From Pelagibacteraceae bacterium AG-349-L17 (GTDB lineage: Bacteria; Pseudomonadota; Alphaproteobacteria; Pelagibacterales; Pelagibacteraceae), in assembly GCA_003278805.1 (NCBI GenBank), contig QCDC01000002.1:1-64000 (forward strand): a stretch of 64,000 nucleotides of DNA, read 5' to 3'. Positions 45,924 through 55,800 of the stretch are shown piece after piece. The position numbers and the translations under genes are program-made. Every line of letters starts with the position of its first letter. Within the stretch, counting starts at the first letter, position 1. The notes under the pieces are model-generated. The model did not search any database, had not been told where the DNA came from, and saw only the letters and a program-made list of their open reading frames with translations.

Positions 45924-48776
45924 CTAAGTTAAAAGAGGTTTTAAAAATTGACCAGTATAACTCTCTTTAACCTTACATACTTCTTCAGGTTTTCCTTCGG
46001 CGACAATATTACCACCCTTAACACCACCTTCAGGGCCCATATCTACAATGTAGTCGGCTGTTTTAATAACATCTAGATTATGCTCGATAACAACGACCGT
46101 ATTTCCAAGTTTTACAAATGTATGAAGTATTTCTAAAAGTTTTTTAATATCATGTTGATGCAAACCTGTAGTTGGTTCATCCAATATATACATTGTTCTT
46201 CCTGTCGATCTTTTTGAAAGTTCCTTTGCGAGCTTAATTCTTTGTGCTTCACCTCCCGACAGTGTAGTTGCTTGTTGACCAATTTTTATATAACCCAATC
46301 CAACTTTTTTAAGAGTTAATAGTTTTGTTTTTATATTAGATATATTCTCAAAATATTCACACCCTTCATCAACCGACATATCTAAAACATCGGCAATACT
46401 TTTACCTTTAAATTTAATTTCTAAAGTTTCTCTATTGTATCTGGTACCCTTACACTCATCACATTGTATATAAACATCAGGTAAGAAATGCATTTCATAT
46501 GTAATTACACCATCACCCTCACAAGCCTCACATCTACCTCCTTTAACATTGAAAGAAAATCTTCCTGGTTTATATCCTCTTGTTTTAGATTCTGGCAGGC
46601 TTGTAAACCAATCTCTAATAGGCCCAAAAGCTCCTGTATATGTTGCTGGATTCGATCTTGGAGTTCTACCAATTGGAGATTGGTCAATATCAATTATTTT
46701 ATCAATTAACTCTACTCCCTTGTAACCTTTAAATGATTTGGGTGCTTTTCTTGCTTTGCTGTTTAATGTTAAATTTAAAGCATGAAATAGTGTTTGTAAT
46801 ATTAAAGTAGATTTACCACTTCCAGAAACACCGGTTACACAGGTAAATGTTCCAGTTGGAATTTTAAGATTAACATTATTTAAATTATTTCCACTTGCAC
46901 CATTGATTTCTACAAATCTTCCATTTTTTGCTAAACGCCGTAATTTTGGGATTTCAATTGTTTTTTTATTTGCAAGATATTGACCTGTAATACTATTTTT
47001 ATCTTTTTTAATTTCATCATATGATCCTTGTGCTGTTATCTCACCACCATTACTTCCAGCTTCAGGACCAAGATCAATAATGTGATCTGCATTTTCCATT
47101 GTCTCTGTGTCATGCTCAACAACAATGACTGTATTACCAAGATCTCGCAATCTTTTTAATGCATTAATCAGTTTAACGTTATCTTTTTGATGTAGTCCGA
47201 TTGAAGGCTCATCCAAAACATATAATACACCTGTTAAACCAGATCCAATTTGTGAGGCCAATCTTATTCTTTGAGCTTCCCCACCCGATAATGTTCCTGA
47301 TTCCCTTGATAGTGTTAAATAATCTAAACCAACGTTAAGAAGAAAATTTAATCTTTCATTTATTTCTTTTAAAACATGTTCAGCAATTTTAAATTGTCTT
47401 TTATCAAGATTATTTTCTAAATTTTTAAACCATTCTGCTGCATCTAAAATAGATTTTTTTGTTACTTCACTAATGTTAAGATCATTGATTTTAACACATA
47501 AAGCTTCCTCTTTTAATCTGTCACCATTACATGCTTCGCATGCCGTATCCGATTGATATTCAGCAATAGCTTCCCTTTTCCATTCACTATCTGACTCTAA
47601 AAATCTTCTTTCAAGATTATTAATTACACCCTCAAAGGTTTTTTTGTATGAATATTTCTCATACCCATCATCATAATTAAATTTAATTTCATCCTCATCT
47701 GAACCATAAAGAATAACATCTTTTATTTTTTTGGGTAATTTTTTCCATTTTTCATCTAAAGAAAAACCATAATGTTTTGCTAAAGATGCTAAAGTTTGAG
47801 CATAATATAATGTGGTAGATTTTGACCAAGGTTCAATTGCTCCATCAGCTAAACTTTTTCTTTCATCAGGAATGACTAAATTTGGATCTACGTTTAATTT
47901 CATTCCGATTCCATCACACTCTTCACAAGCTCCATAGGGACTATTAAATGAAAAAAGTCTAGGTTCAATTTCTTCAATTGTAAATCCACTCTCAGGACAA
48001 GCAAACTTTGTAGAGTAAATTAATTTTTCAATCTTTCTAAATTTCTGAGGAAGTGTTTCATCTTCATATTCAACAAAAACTAAACCGTTGGCTAAATTTA
48101 CAGCTGTTTCAATACTTTCAGCCAATCTATTTCCTAGTTTTGAATTTAAAACTATTCTATCAACTAAGATTGAAATATCATGTTTAAGTTTTTTATCTAG
48201 AATAGGTAATTTTTCTATATCATATAAAACATTATCAATTTTAATTTTTCTAAATCCTCTTCTCTTGTAGCTTAAAATATCTTTTTTATATTCACCTTTA
48301 CGCCCTCTTACGACTGGAGCGTAAATATAAATTGTCGATTTTTTTGGTAATTTTTTAACTAAATCTACTATTTGTGTAATTGTTTGCGAGGTTATTGGTT
48401 TACCTGTAAATGGTGAGTAGGGGATACCAGCTCTTGCGTATAATACCCTCATGTAATCATAAATTTCAGTTACAGTTGCAACAGTAGATCTTGGATTTTT
48501 TGATGTATTTTTTTGTTCTATTGCAATTGCTGGACTTAACCCTTCAATTAAATCAACATTTGGTTTTTTCATTTTATCTAAAAATTGACGTGCGTATGCT
48601 GATAAACTCTCCACATATCTTCTCTGACCCTCTGCGTAGATTGTATCAAAAGCTAAAGATGATTTTCCTGATCCTGATAGACCCGTTATGACCACAAATT
48701 TGTCTTTTGGAATCTCTACAGTAACATTCTTCAAATTATGTTCTTTAGCACCCTTAATAACTATCTTTTTCATCAT
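45924..48776 (-). CDS. uvrA: Excinuclease ABC subunit A
   Basis: Damage-recognition ATPase of nucleotide excision repair. Two ABC cassettes are present: Walker [15 protein letters not shown] at the N-terminus and [14 protein letters not shown] in the middle, with signatures [13 protein letters not shown] and [13 protein letters not shown]. The second zinc module is complete ([19 protein letters not shown]). The first reads ACPESGF with GACEECDG and so lacks one cysteine, a feature I recall from other alphaproteobacteria. The length of 950 is normal. It starts ATGATG, so the first or second Met could be used. It is divergent from ssb. Confidence 0.97.
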   Translation of the reverse strand: MMKKIVIKGAKEHNLKNVTVEIPKDKFVVITGLSGSGKSSLAFDTIYAEGQRRYVESLSAYARQFLDKMKKPNVDLIEGLSPAIAIEQKNTSKNPRSTVATVTEIYDYMRVLYARAGIPYSPFTGKPITSQTITQIVDLVKKLPKKSTIYIYAPVVRGRKGEYKKDILSYKRRGFRKIKIDNVLYDIEKLPILDKKLKHDISILVDRIVLNSKLGNRLAESIETAVNLANGLVFVEYEDETLPQKFRKIEKLIYSTKFACPESGFTIEEIEPRLFSFNSPYGACEECDGIGMKLNVDPNLVIPDERKSLADGAIEPWSKSTTLYYAQTLASLAKHYGFSLDEKWKKLPKKIKDVILYGSDEDEIKFNYDDGYEKYSYKKTFEGVINNLERRFLESDSEWKREAIAEYQSDTACEACNGDRLKEEALCVKINDLNISEVTKKSILDAAEWFKNLENNLDKRQFKIAEHVLKEINERLNFLLNVGLDYLTLSRESGTLSGGEAQRIRLASQIGSGLTGVLYVLDEPSIGLHQKDNVKLINALKRLRDLGNTVIVVEHDTETMENADHIIDLGPEAGSNGGEITAQGSYDEIKKDKNSITGQYLANKKTIEIPKLRRLAKNGRFVEINGASGNNLNNVNLKIPTGTFTCVTGVSGSGKSTLILQTLFHALNLTLNSKARKAPKSFKGYKGVELIDKIIDIDQSPIGRTPRSNPATYTGAFGPIRDWFTSLPESKTRGYKPGRFSFNVKGGRCEACEGDGVITYEMHFLPDVYIQCDECKGTRYNRETLEIKFKGKSIADVLDMSVDEGCEYFENISNIKTKLLTLKKVGLGYIKIGQQATTLSGGEAQRIKLAKELSKRSTGRTMYILDEPTTGLHQHDIKKLLEILHTFVKLGNTVVVIEHNLDVIKTADYIVDMGPEGGVKGGNIVAEGKPEEVCKVKESYTGQFLKPLLT

Positions 48777-48822
48777 AATTTTAGTTGCTTTGAGTTAATA
48801 AAATTAATATTCAGAGGAATTG

Positions 48823-48831
48823 TGATATAAT
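48823..48831 (+). promoter_or_regulatory. Extended -10 promoter before ssb
   Basis: TGATATAAT is an extended -10 element (TG, one base, TATAAT) located 33 bases before the ssb start. No clear -35 box lies at the right distance, which extended -10 promoters can do without. The 88-base gap also has to hold the divergent uvrA promoter. Confidence 0.5.
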
Positions 48832-48864
48832 TCTAATTAACTAATTTAACAAATATTAAATATT

Positions 48865-49314
48865 ATGGCTGGAAGTTTAAATAAAGTATTATTAATTGGT
48901 CGTTTGGGCGCAGATCCTGAAATTAAGCAAATGGTAAATGGCAAAAGTGTAGCCAGACTAAGCCTTGCAACAAGTCAATCCTGGAAAGATAAAAACACAG
49001 GTGAAAGAAAAGAAAAAACTGAGTGGCACCGTATAGTTGTATTTAACGAAGGTTTAGTAAATGTTGTTCAACAATACTTAAAAAAAGGAGCTCAAGTTTA
49101 TGTTGAGGGACAACTTACAACAAGAAAATGGAAAGATGAACAATCAGGACAAGACAAATATTCAACTGAAATAGTTATACAAGGATATAATTCTTCACTT
49201 ACGATGTTGGGCGGGGGAAATTCTGGTAGTGGAATTCAAAATGACACAACTCAACAAAATAATATTGAGGACTCTTCACAAGTGTCAGATATGGATGATG
49301 AAATTCCATTTTAA
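48865..49314 (+). CDS. ssb: Single-stranded DNA-binding protein
   Basis: Tetrameric OB-fold protein that coats single-stranded DNA in replication and repair. The start [16 protein letters not shown] and [13 protein letters not shown] are typical, and the C-terminal partner-binding tip reads DMDDEIPF. The length of 149 is slightly short because of a compact linker. It is divergent from uvrA, the common arrangement in alphaproteobacteria, and lies five bases before gyrA. Confidence 0.96.
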   Translation: MAGSLNKVLLIGRLGADPEIKQMVNGKSVARLSLATSQSWKDKNTGERKEKTEWHRIVVFNEGLVNVVQQYLKKGAQVYVEGQLTTRKWKDEQSGQDKYSTEIVIQGYNSSLTMLGGGNSGSGIQNDTTQQNNIEDSSQVSDMDDEIPF

Positions 49315-49319
49315 CTTCT

Positions 49320-51899
49320 ATGAAAAATACTGAAGAGTTTAAAGATAAAAATATAAAATTAATCTCAATGCATGATGAGATGAGCTCATCATATCTTTCT
49401 TATGCAATGAGTGTAATTGTAAGTCGTGCACTTCCTGATGTAAGAGATGGGTTAAAACCTGTTCATAGAAGAATTTTGTATGCAATGTATAAAGGTGGAT
49501 ACGATTGGTCAAAACAATTTAGAAAATCTGCAAGAATAGTTGGAGATGTTATTGGTAAATATCATCCTCATGGTGATCAGTCTGTTTATGATGCTTTAGT
49601 AAGAATGGTACAAGATTTTTCTATGAGTCTACCTCTGATACAAGGGCAAGGAAATTTTGGTTCTATAGATGGTGATCCTGCTGCAGCAATGAGATATACC
49701 GAAACTCGCTTGTCAAAAGTTTCTCAATACTTAATTGATGATATTGAAAAAAATACAATTTCTTTCAAAAGCAATTATGATGAAACTGAGAAAGAACCTA
49801 GTGTTTTACCAGCACAGTTTCCAAATTTATTAGTAAATGGAGCAGGCGGTATTGCTGTTGGTATGGCAACAAGTATACCTCCTCACAATTTAGGTGAAAT
49901 TATAGATGGTACTTTGGCCTTAATAGATAACAAAGATATTAAAATTAGAGAGTTAATGAAACATATTCCTGGTCCAGATTTTCCAACTGGTGGTGTTATT
50001 ATAGGTAAAGATATAATTAAACAAGGGTATAATAACGGAAGAGGGTCATTTAAGATAAGAGGTGAAATCTCAATTGAACAACAAAAAAATGGTCGTGAGA
50101 GACTGGTAATAACTTCAATACCATATCAAGTTAACAAATCTGTTTTAAATGAAAGGATTGCTCAGTTAGTAAGAGAAAAAAAGATAGAAGGTATAAGAGA
50201 TATTCGTGACGAATCGAACAGAGAAGGTATAAGGGTAGCAATAGATTTAAGAAATGGTGTAGAACCAGAAACTATAAAGAGACAATTATATAAAAATACT
50301 CAAATAGAGAGTTCTTTTGGTTTTAATACTTTAGCTATTGTTGAGGGAAAACCTCAAACGTGTACTTTAAAAGATTTTTTATCTAATTTTTTAACTTTTA
50401 GAGAAGATGTAGTTATTAAGAAAACTAAATTTGATCTTCAAAAAGCTGAAGAACGAGCACATATATTAATTGGATTATCAGTGTCAGTTGAAAATCTAGA
50501 TAAAATAATAAAAATTATTCGATCATCTAAAACACCTGAAGATGCTAAAATATCAATTTTAAAAACTAAATGGAAAATAAATAAATCACAAAAATTAATT
50601 TCTTTAGTAGAAGGAAAAAAAGGTAAAAACCTTTATTCTTTATCTGAACCACAAGTTTTAGCTATCTTAGAATTAAGACTTCAAAAATTAACTGCTTTAG
50701 GAATAAATGAAATTGAAGTTGAAATTAAAAAATTAGCTGATTTAATCACTAAATATAAAAAAATTATTTCATCAAAAAAAGAACTTCTAAAAGTAATCAG
50801 CGAAGAACTAAAAAATATTAAAGAGAAATTTGCTATACCAAGAAGAACTAAAATTATTGACGCTGTTTTAAATTACGATATCGAGGAAACAATCCAAAAA
50901 CAATCGGTAATAATTACAGTTACATTACAAGGATACATAAAAAGAGGTTCTTTGGATGGAGTAAAAAAGCAAAAAAGAGGTGGTAAGGGAAAATCAGGCA
51001 TAACAACAAGAGATCAAGACTCAGTAGTTCAAACATTATCTGTAAATACCCATACATCAGTTCTTTTTTTCTCTACCGAAGGATTGGTTTATAAAATAAA
51101 AGCTTGGAAAATTCCTGAGGGATCATCATCATCAAAAGGGAAATCTTTATTTAATATTTTACCTTTAAAGAGTCACCAAGCAATAAGCTCAATTATGCCA
51201 ATGCCTGAAGATGAAACAGACTTAAAAAATTATCAAATAATTTTTGCTACAGCGCAGGGAAAAGTACGAAAAAATAGTTTAGAAGATTTTTCGTCAATTA
51301 ATTCATCTGGAAAAATTGCGATGAAATTAGATAACAATGATAAAATCGTAGGTGTTAAAATTTGTAAAGATGATCAAGATATAATTTTAAGTACAAAATT
51401 TGGAAAATGCATTAGATTCGAAGCTAAAAAACTTAGAGTTTTTAAAGGTAGATCTTCTAAAGGAATTAAAGGTATAGAGTTAGCACCTAATGATCAAATA
51501 GTATCTTTATCAGTAATCGATAATGATAAAATTAATAAAAATGGAAAAAAATCAAAAGATGAAAAATCTGAATTAAAAGCAAGTGAAAAATTTGTTTTAT
51601 CAATAAGTGAGAATGGTTATGGTAAAAAGACCTCACATACAGATTACAGAGTTACTAACAGAGGTGGAAAAGGTATTATAGGAATAGTTAATTCACCAAG
51701 AAATGGAAATATTACTTCTTCCTTTCCTGTTTTTGAAGGAGATGAAATTTTAATTTCTACTAACAAGGGTAGAGTTATAAGAGTTGCAGTTAAAGAAATT
51801 AGAACCGCAAGCAGAAATACCCAAGGTGTTAGAATAATTAAGTTGTCAGGAGAGGAAAAAGTTGTTTCAGCAATTAAAATTGATGATAATTTAATTTAA
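49320..51899 (+). CDS. gyrA: DNA gyrase subunit A
   Basis: Breakage-and-reunion subunit of gyrase. The catalytic tyrosine is Tyr126 in [10 protein letters not shown]. The GyrA box appears as QKRGGKG at the head of the C-terminal wrapping domain. In the quinolone-determining region [17 protein letters not shown], Gln87 stands where E. coli has Ser83, which might reduce quinolone sensitivity. The length of 859 is normal. It follows ssb after five bases and overlaps coaD by one. Confidence 0.96.
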   Translation: MKNTEEFKDKNIKLISMHDEMSSSYLSYAMSVIVSRALPDVRDGLKPVHRRILYAMYKGGYDWSKQFRKSARIVGDVIGKYHPHGDQSVYDALVRMVQDFSMSLPLIQGQGNFGSIDGDPAAAMRYTETRLSKVSQYLIDDIEKNTISFKSNYDETEKEPSVLPAQFPNLLVNGAGGIAVGMATSIPPHNLGEIIDGTLALIDNKDIKIRELMKHIPGPDFPTGGVIIGKDIIKQGYNNGRGSFKIRGEISIEQQKNGRERLVITSIPYQVNKSVLNERIAQLVREKKIEGIRDIRDESNREGIRVAIDLRNGVEPETIKRQLYKNTQIESSFGFNTLAIVEGKPQTCTLKDFLSNFLTFREDVVIKKTKFDLQKAEERAHILIGLSVSVENLDKIIKIIRSSKTPEDAKISILKTKWKINKSQKLISLVEGKKGKNLYSLSEPQVLAILELRLQKLTALGINEIEVEIKKLADLITKYKKIISSKKELLKVISEELKNIKEKFAIPRRTKIIDAVLNYDIEETIQKQSVIITVTLQGYIKRGSLDGVKKQKRGGKGKSGITTRDQDSVVQTLSVNTHTSVLFFSTEGLVYKIKAWKIPEGSSSSKGKSLFNILPLKSHQAISSIMPMPEDETDLKNYQIIFATAQGKVRKNSLEDFSSINSSGKIAMKLDNNDKIVGVKICKDDQDIILSTKFGKCIRFEAKKLRVFKGRSSKGIKGIELAPNDQIVSLSVIDNDKINKNGKKSKDEKSELKASEKFVLSISENGYGKKTSHTDYRVTNRGGKGIIGIVNSPRNGNITSSFPVFEGDEILISTNKGRVIRVAVKEIRTASRNTQGVRIIKLSGEEKVVSAIKIDDNLI

Positions 51900-52393
51900 T
51901 GAGTAAAATAGCAATTTATCCTGGAACATTTGATCCAATTACTTTTGGACATATAGATGTAATTAAAAAATCATTAAAATTGTTTGATAAAATAGTCGTA
52001 GGTGTTTCTGATGAAAGTAATAAAAATTATCTATTCAGTTCTAATGAAAGAATAGAAATAGTAAATAAAGCTTTATTTAAAGATCTAAAGTTAAATAAAA
52101 AAAAAATAAAAGTTGTTTCTTTTGGATCTTTAACTACTGATTTATGTAAAAAATATAAATCAAACATAATTTTAAGAGGATTAAGAGCTGTATCCGATTT
52201 TGAATATGAATTTCAGTTAGCTGGTATGAATAGAAAATTGAACCAAAATATAGAAACAATTTTTTTAATGTCTGATGTAGAAAATCAAATCATTTCATCC
52301 AGATTTGTTAAAGAGATTGTTAAATTAAAAGGTGATATAAAAAAATTTACTACAAAAAGTACAATTAAATCATTAAAAGATAAATATGAATAA
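51899..52393 (+). CDS. coaD: Phosphopantetheine adenylyltransferase
   Basis: Fourth step of coenzyme A synthesis, joining ATP and phosphopantetheine. The nucleotidyltransferase motif YPGTFDPITFGHIDVIKKS is at the N-terminus, and ILRGLRAVSDFEYEFQLAGMNRKL and SSRFVKEI follow. The length of 164 is normal. It overlaps gyrA by one base and the next gene by eight. Confidence 0.95.
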   Translation: MSKIAIYPGTFDPITFGHIDVIKKSLKLFDKIVVGVSDESNKNYLFSSNERIEIVNKALFKDLKLNKKKIKVVSFGSLTTDLCKKYKSNIILRGLRAVSDFEYEFQLAGMNRKLNQNIETIFLMSDVENQIISSRFVKEIVKLKGDIKKFTTKSTIKSLKDKYE

Positions 52394-52946
52394 AATTTTT
52401 ATTAATATACTGATTTTGTTTTTTTTAATTACTAATCAATCAATAGCTGAGGAGAATATAATGATATTAAAGTTAAAAGATGGTGATGTTAAAATTGAAT
52501 TATTCGAAGATGTTGCACCAAATCATGTAAAAAGAATTAAGGAATTAGCTAATAGTGGTAAATACGATAACGTAGTTTTTCACAGAGTTATAGATGGTTT
52601 CATGGCTCAAACAGGAGATGTAAAATTTGGTAATTCAGAGTCAAAGGATTTTGATCTTAGAAGAGCAGGTATGGGTGGTTCTGATTTCCCAGATTTAAAG
52701 CAAGAATTTAATAGTTTACCACATGAAAGAGGAACTTTATCAATGGCAAGAGCTCAAGACCCTGATAGTGCAAATAGTCAATTTTTTATTTGTTTCCAGC
52801 CAGCTCCTTTTTTAGATCGACAATATACAGTTTTTGGAAAAGTAATAGACGGAATGGAATTTGTTGATAGAATCAAAAGAGGAGACCAAAACAATAATGG
52901 TGCTGTTACTGACCCAGATAAAATTATTAGTTTCAAATCTCAATAA
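52386..52946 (+). CDS. Peptidyl-prolyl cis-trans isomerase, cyclophilin type, exported
   Basis: Protein-folding isomerase. A signal peptide (about 1-21, MNKIFINILILFFLITNQSIA) indicates a periplasmic location. The cyclophilin core has VVFHRVIDGFMAQTGDV, DSANSQFFICFQPAPFLDRQYTVFGKVIDGM. The length is 186. It overlaps coaD by eight bases and precedes tgt by nine, the gyrA-coaD-ppi-tgt order known in alphaproteobacteria. Confidence 0.93.
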   Translation: MNKIFINILILFFLITNQSIAEENIMILKLKDGDVKIELFEDVAPNHVKRIKELANSGKYDNVVFHRVIDGFMAQTGDVKFGNSESKDFDLRRAGMGGSDFPDLKQEFNSLPHERGTLSMARAQDPDSANSQFFICFQPAPFLDRQYTVFGKVIDGMEFVDRIKRGDQNNNGAVTDPDKIISFKSQ

Positions 52947-52955
52947 TTTTTTTTA

Positions 52956-54068
52956 ATGGCATTAAAAAAATTTGCCTTTAGCGTTTTAAAAAAAGATAAA
53001 TTTGCTAGGTGTGGTTTAATAGAGACTCATCGTGGAAATATACACACACCAGCATTTATGCCTGTTGGAACACAAGCTACAGTAAAAGCTTGTACGATAG
53101 ATGATATTAAAAAAACTGGATCAGAAATAATACTTTCAAATACATATCACTTGATGATACGTCCAGGTGTTGAAAGAATTAAATCGACTGGTGGTCTACA
53201 TGAATTTATGAATTGTGATTTACCTATTCTAACTGACTCTGGTGGATTTCAGGTTATGTCTTTGTCAAAATTAAATAAAATTGACAGAGAGAGGGGTGCT
53301 ATATTTAACTCTCACGTTGATGGAAAAAAATTTTACTTAAGCCCGGAAGAAAGTATACGGATTCAGTTAGGTTTAAATTCTGATATTGTAATGATCATGG
53401 ATGAGTGCCCAAAAAAAACTAATGATTATAATGTAATAAAAAAATCTATGGATTTATCACTTTACTGGGCAGAAAGATCTAAAGTGGCATTTGGAAATAA
53501 TCCACATAAAGCTTTATTTGGTATAGTCCAAGGAGGTCTTTTTAAAGATTTAAGATTAAAATCTCTTCAAGAGTTAATTGAAATTGGTTTTGATGGGTAT
53601 GCTCTTGGAGGATTAGCTGTGGGAGAAACTCAACATGAAATGTTTAACGTTTTAGATGATATTAAGGAAAACTTACCTATTGAAAAACCACACTACTTAA
53701 TGGGTGTTGGAACACCATCAGATATTTTGGGTGCTGTAAAAAGAGGCATAGATATGTTTGACTGTGTATTGCCAACTAGATCTGGTAGAACAGGTTTAGC
53801 TTTTACATGGCAGGGAAGAATAAATATTAAAAATAATAAATATCAAAATGACAACACTCCACTTGACCCATATTGTGAAAATCTTAATTTAAATAAATAT
53901 TCAAAAAATTATTTAAATCACTTATTTAATACTAATGAAATTCTAGCTTCAATGTTACTGACACTACATAATATTAATTTTTATCAAGAATTAATGGCCT
54001 CAATCAGAAAAAATATTAACGAAGGCACTTTTGATCAATTTCACAACAAATACATTGATAAGTTGTAG
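52956..54068 (+). CDS. tgt: Queuine tRNA-ribosyltransferase with eroded zinc site
   Basis: Exchanges guanine-34 for preQ1 in queuosine tRNAs. Active-site regions are intact: SGGFQVMSL, GIVQGGLFKDLR, ALGGLAVGE and DCVLPTRSGRTGLAF. The usual zinc motif CxCxxC followed by a His is degenerate. In DPYCENLNLNKYSKNY only the first Cys survives, the second and third positions being Asn and Leu, while the later His (TLHN) remains. The length of 370 is normal. Neither a frameshift nor loss of other motifs is seen, so the enzyme is probably active but may not need structural zinc. Confidence 0.94.
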   Translation: MALKKFAFSVLKKDKFARCGLIETHRGNIHTPAFMPVGTQATVKACTIDDIKKTGSEIILSNTYHLMIRPGVERIKSTGGLHEFMNCDLPILTDSGGFQVMSLSKLNKIDRERGAIFNSHVDGKKFYLSPEESIRIQLGLNSDIVMIMDECPKKTNDYNVIKKSMDLSLYWAERSKVAFGNNPHKALFGIVQGGLFKDLRLKSLQELIEIGFDGYALGGLAVGETQHEMFNVLDDIKENLPIEKPHYLMGVGTPSDILGAVKRGIDMFDCVLPTRSGRTGLAFTWQGRINIKNNKYQNDNTPLDPYCENLNLNKYSKNYLNHLFNTNEILASMLLTLHNINFYQELMASIRKNINEGTFDQFHNKYIDKL

Positions 54069-54091
54069 AAGCTTTATAGATTTGGTTAAAA

Positions 54092-54124
54092 TTGACATTT
54101 GAAAAAAAATAATAATTCTATATA
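54092..54124 (+). promoter_or_regulatory. Possible promoter of tRNA-Lys
   Basis: A consensus TTGACA (54092-54097) is followed 21 bases later by TATATA (54119-54124). A poorer -10 match, TTCTAT at 54116, gives a spacing of 18. The tRNA starts about 30 bases downstream. The spacing is off for the better -10, so this is tentative. Confidence 0.35.
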
Positions 54125-54152
54125 TAACAACTATTCAATTTGAATAATTTGG

Positions 54153-54228
<76 letters not shown>

Positions 54229-54237
54229 TTAATTCAA

Positions 54238-55065
54238 TTAGCCTAAATTAATTGGTGGATAATCTAAAATAACCTCATTCATCCATTCGTTGAGTTGCTT
54301 TATTCTTGTATCTGAAGAGGGGTGAGTGCTCATAAATTGAGGTGGCTCTTTACCTTTATTAAATTCTTTCATTCTTTCCCAAATTTTAACTGTCTCTCTA
54401 ATATCGTAACCAGATAAAGATGAAAAAATCATACCTAAATAATCAGCTTCGCTTTCTTGTTTTCTATTGAACGGATTCATTATTCCTAATTGAGCAAGCA
54501 TACCTACAGTATCCATTCCTGTAGTTCTGTTAATGTCAGACAAAATACCTCCACTAGCTATATCTATAATTCTAGCACCTGTATTTAACAAAACACCTCT
54601 GCTAGCTCTCTCAACTGAATGTTTTGCTACTGCATGAGCAACTTCGTGGCCCATCACTGCAGCTAACCCATTTTGATTTTTTGTAACATCTAATATACCT
54701 GTGTAAACAGCTATTTTACCACCTGGCATACACCAAGCATTTCTTATTTTTTTATTATCAATTAAAATATATTCCCAGTCAAAATTTACTGTTGGGTCTT
54801 CCAAATTAGATCTATAAAAATATTCACTTATCGAATCTTCCATTCTTTTTCCAATTTCTTTTATTTGATTTAATGTTTTTAAATCATCGCTCATCTTTTC
54901 TTTTTCTTTAACTTTTTCATAAATTTGAGCTGCTTGTGCATTTAATTTAGCCTCAGGTATAATTTTTAATTGTTTTCGATCAGTTATTGGAGCAGTAGAA
55001 CAAGAGTGCAAAAGTATACTTCCACATCCACAACCTATATATGTCAAAAATTTTCTTCTATCCAT
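54238..55065 (-). CDS. M48-family metalloprotease, probable lipoprotein
   Basis: Zinc peptidase of the BepA/LoiP type, likely involved in outer-membrane protein quality control. The zinc motif is HEVAH (His140, Glu141, His144), with the third ligand in ESEADYLG. The N-terminus MDRRKFLTYIGCGCG resembles a twin-arginine signal, and a lipobox-like HSC22 follows, so it may be a Tat-exported lipoprotein. The C-terminal MSTHPSSDTRIKQLNEWM is typical. It has 275 residues and no TPR domain, unlike BepA. Confidence 0.9.
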   Translation of the reverse strand: MDRRKFLTYIGCGCGSILLHSCSTAPITDRKQLKIIPEAKLNAQAAQIYEKVKEKEKMSDDLKTLNQIKEIGKRMEDSISEYFYRSNLEDPTVNFDWEYILIDNKKIRNAWCMPGGKIAVYTGILDVTKNQNGLAAVMGHEVAHAVAKHSVERASRGVLLNTGARIIDIASGGILSDINRTTGMDTVGMLAQLGIMNPFNRKQESEADYLGMIFSSLSGYDIRETVKIWERMKEFNKGKEPPQFMSTHPSSDTRIKQLNEWMNEVILDYPPINLG

Positions 55066-55096
55066 ATCTACTTAAAATTGATAATAGTATTTTAAC

Positions 55097-55174
55097 ATGA
55101 ATCTCAATAACAAAATTTTAATTGTATTATTTATCATTGCAATTGTTTTTGTTGTATACGCTAGTTATAGTTAA
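55097..55174 (+). CDS. Possible 25-residue single-span membrane peptide
   Basis: A short open frame MNLNNKILIVLFIIAIVFVVYASYS encodes an N-terminal polar cap and one hydrophobic span. It lies between the divergent M48 gene and the DUF502 gene, eight bases before the latter, so it could be the first cistron of that operon. No clear Shine-Dalgarno is visible. AT-rich DNA readily gives hydrophobic frames, so translation is uncertain. Confidence 0.35.
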   Translation: MNLNNKILIVLFIIAIVFVVYASYS

Positions 55175-55182
55175 TTTTAAAT

Positions 55183-55800
55183 ATGGCAAAAAAGGGCTCA
55201 AAAAAATCTTTTTCATTAACATTAAGAAATTATTTTATTACTGGTGTTGTTGTTTTAATACCGATTGGTTTTACGCTCTATTTAACTAAAATTTTAATAG
55301 GTATTTCATCAAATTTAATTCCTAAAAATATTAATCCAAATAGTTATTTGCCATTTAATATTCCTGGGGTTGAAATTATTATTTCAATATTATTAATAAC
55401 CATTGTTGGTGGACTTTCATTATCATTTTTTGGAAGAAGAATTCTTAAACTGATAGATGATTTATTCAAAAGAATTCCATTTTTAAGAACAGTTTATTCA
55501 GCAATTGTTCAAATGACAGAAACTTTTTCAAAAAAAGATGATGGAAAAAAAAGTGTAGTTTTAGTTGAATATCCAAGACGAGGTGTTTGGGCAGTTGGTT
55601 TTGCTACGAAAGAAAATAAAGGAGAAATGGCTCAAAAAACTGGTAAGAATTTAATTAACGTTTTTGTGCCAACAACTCCAAATCCAACTAGTGGGTTTTT
55701 ATTAATGTTTCCTACAGAGGATGTTATTTACTTAAATATGTCATTTGAGGAGGCATCTAAGTTTATAGTTTCAGCAGGCACCTCTACCAAAAAAACTTAA
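55183..55800 (+). CDS. DUF502-family membrane protein
   Basis: A 205-residue inner-membrane protein of unknown function. Two membrane spans (about 14-38 and 62-84) are followed by the family core RIPFLRTVYSAIVQMTETF, then VEYPRRGVWAVGFAT and VFVPTTPNPTSGFLLMFP. A DUF502 protein next to recG and sdhE is common in alphaproteobacteria. It overlaps the end of convergent recG by four bases. Confidence 0.9.
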   Translation: MAKKGSKKSFSLTLRNYFITGVVVLIPIGFTLYLTKILIGISSNLIPKNINPNSYLPFNIPGVEIIISILLITIVGGLSLSFFGRRILKLIDDLFKRIPFLRTVYSAIVQMTETFSKKDDGKKSVVLVEYPRRGVWAVGFATKENKGEMAQKTGKNLINVFVPTTPNPTSGFLLMFPTEDVIYLNMSFEEASKFIVSAGTSTKKT

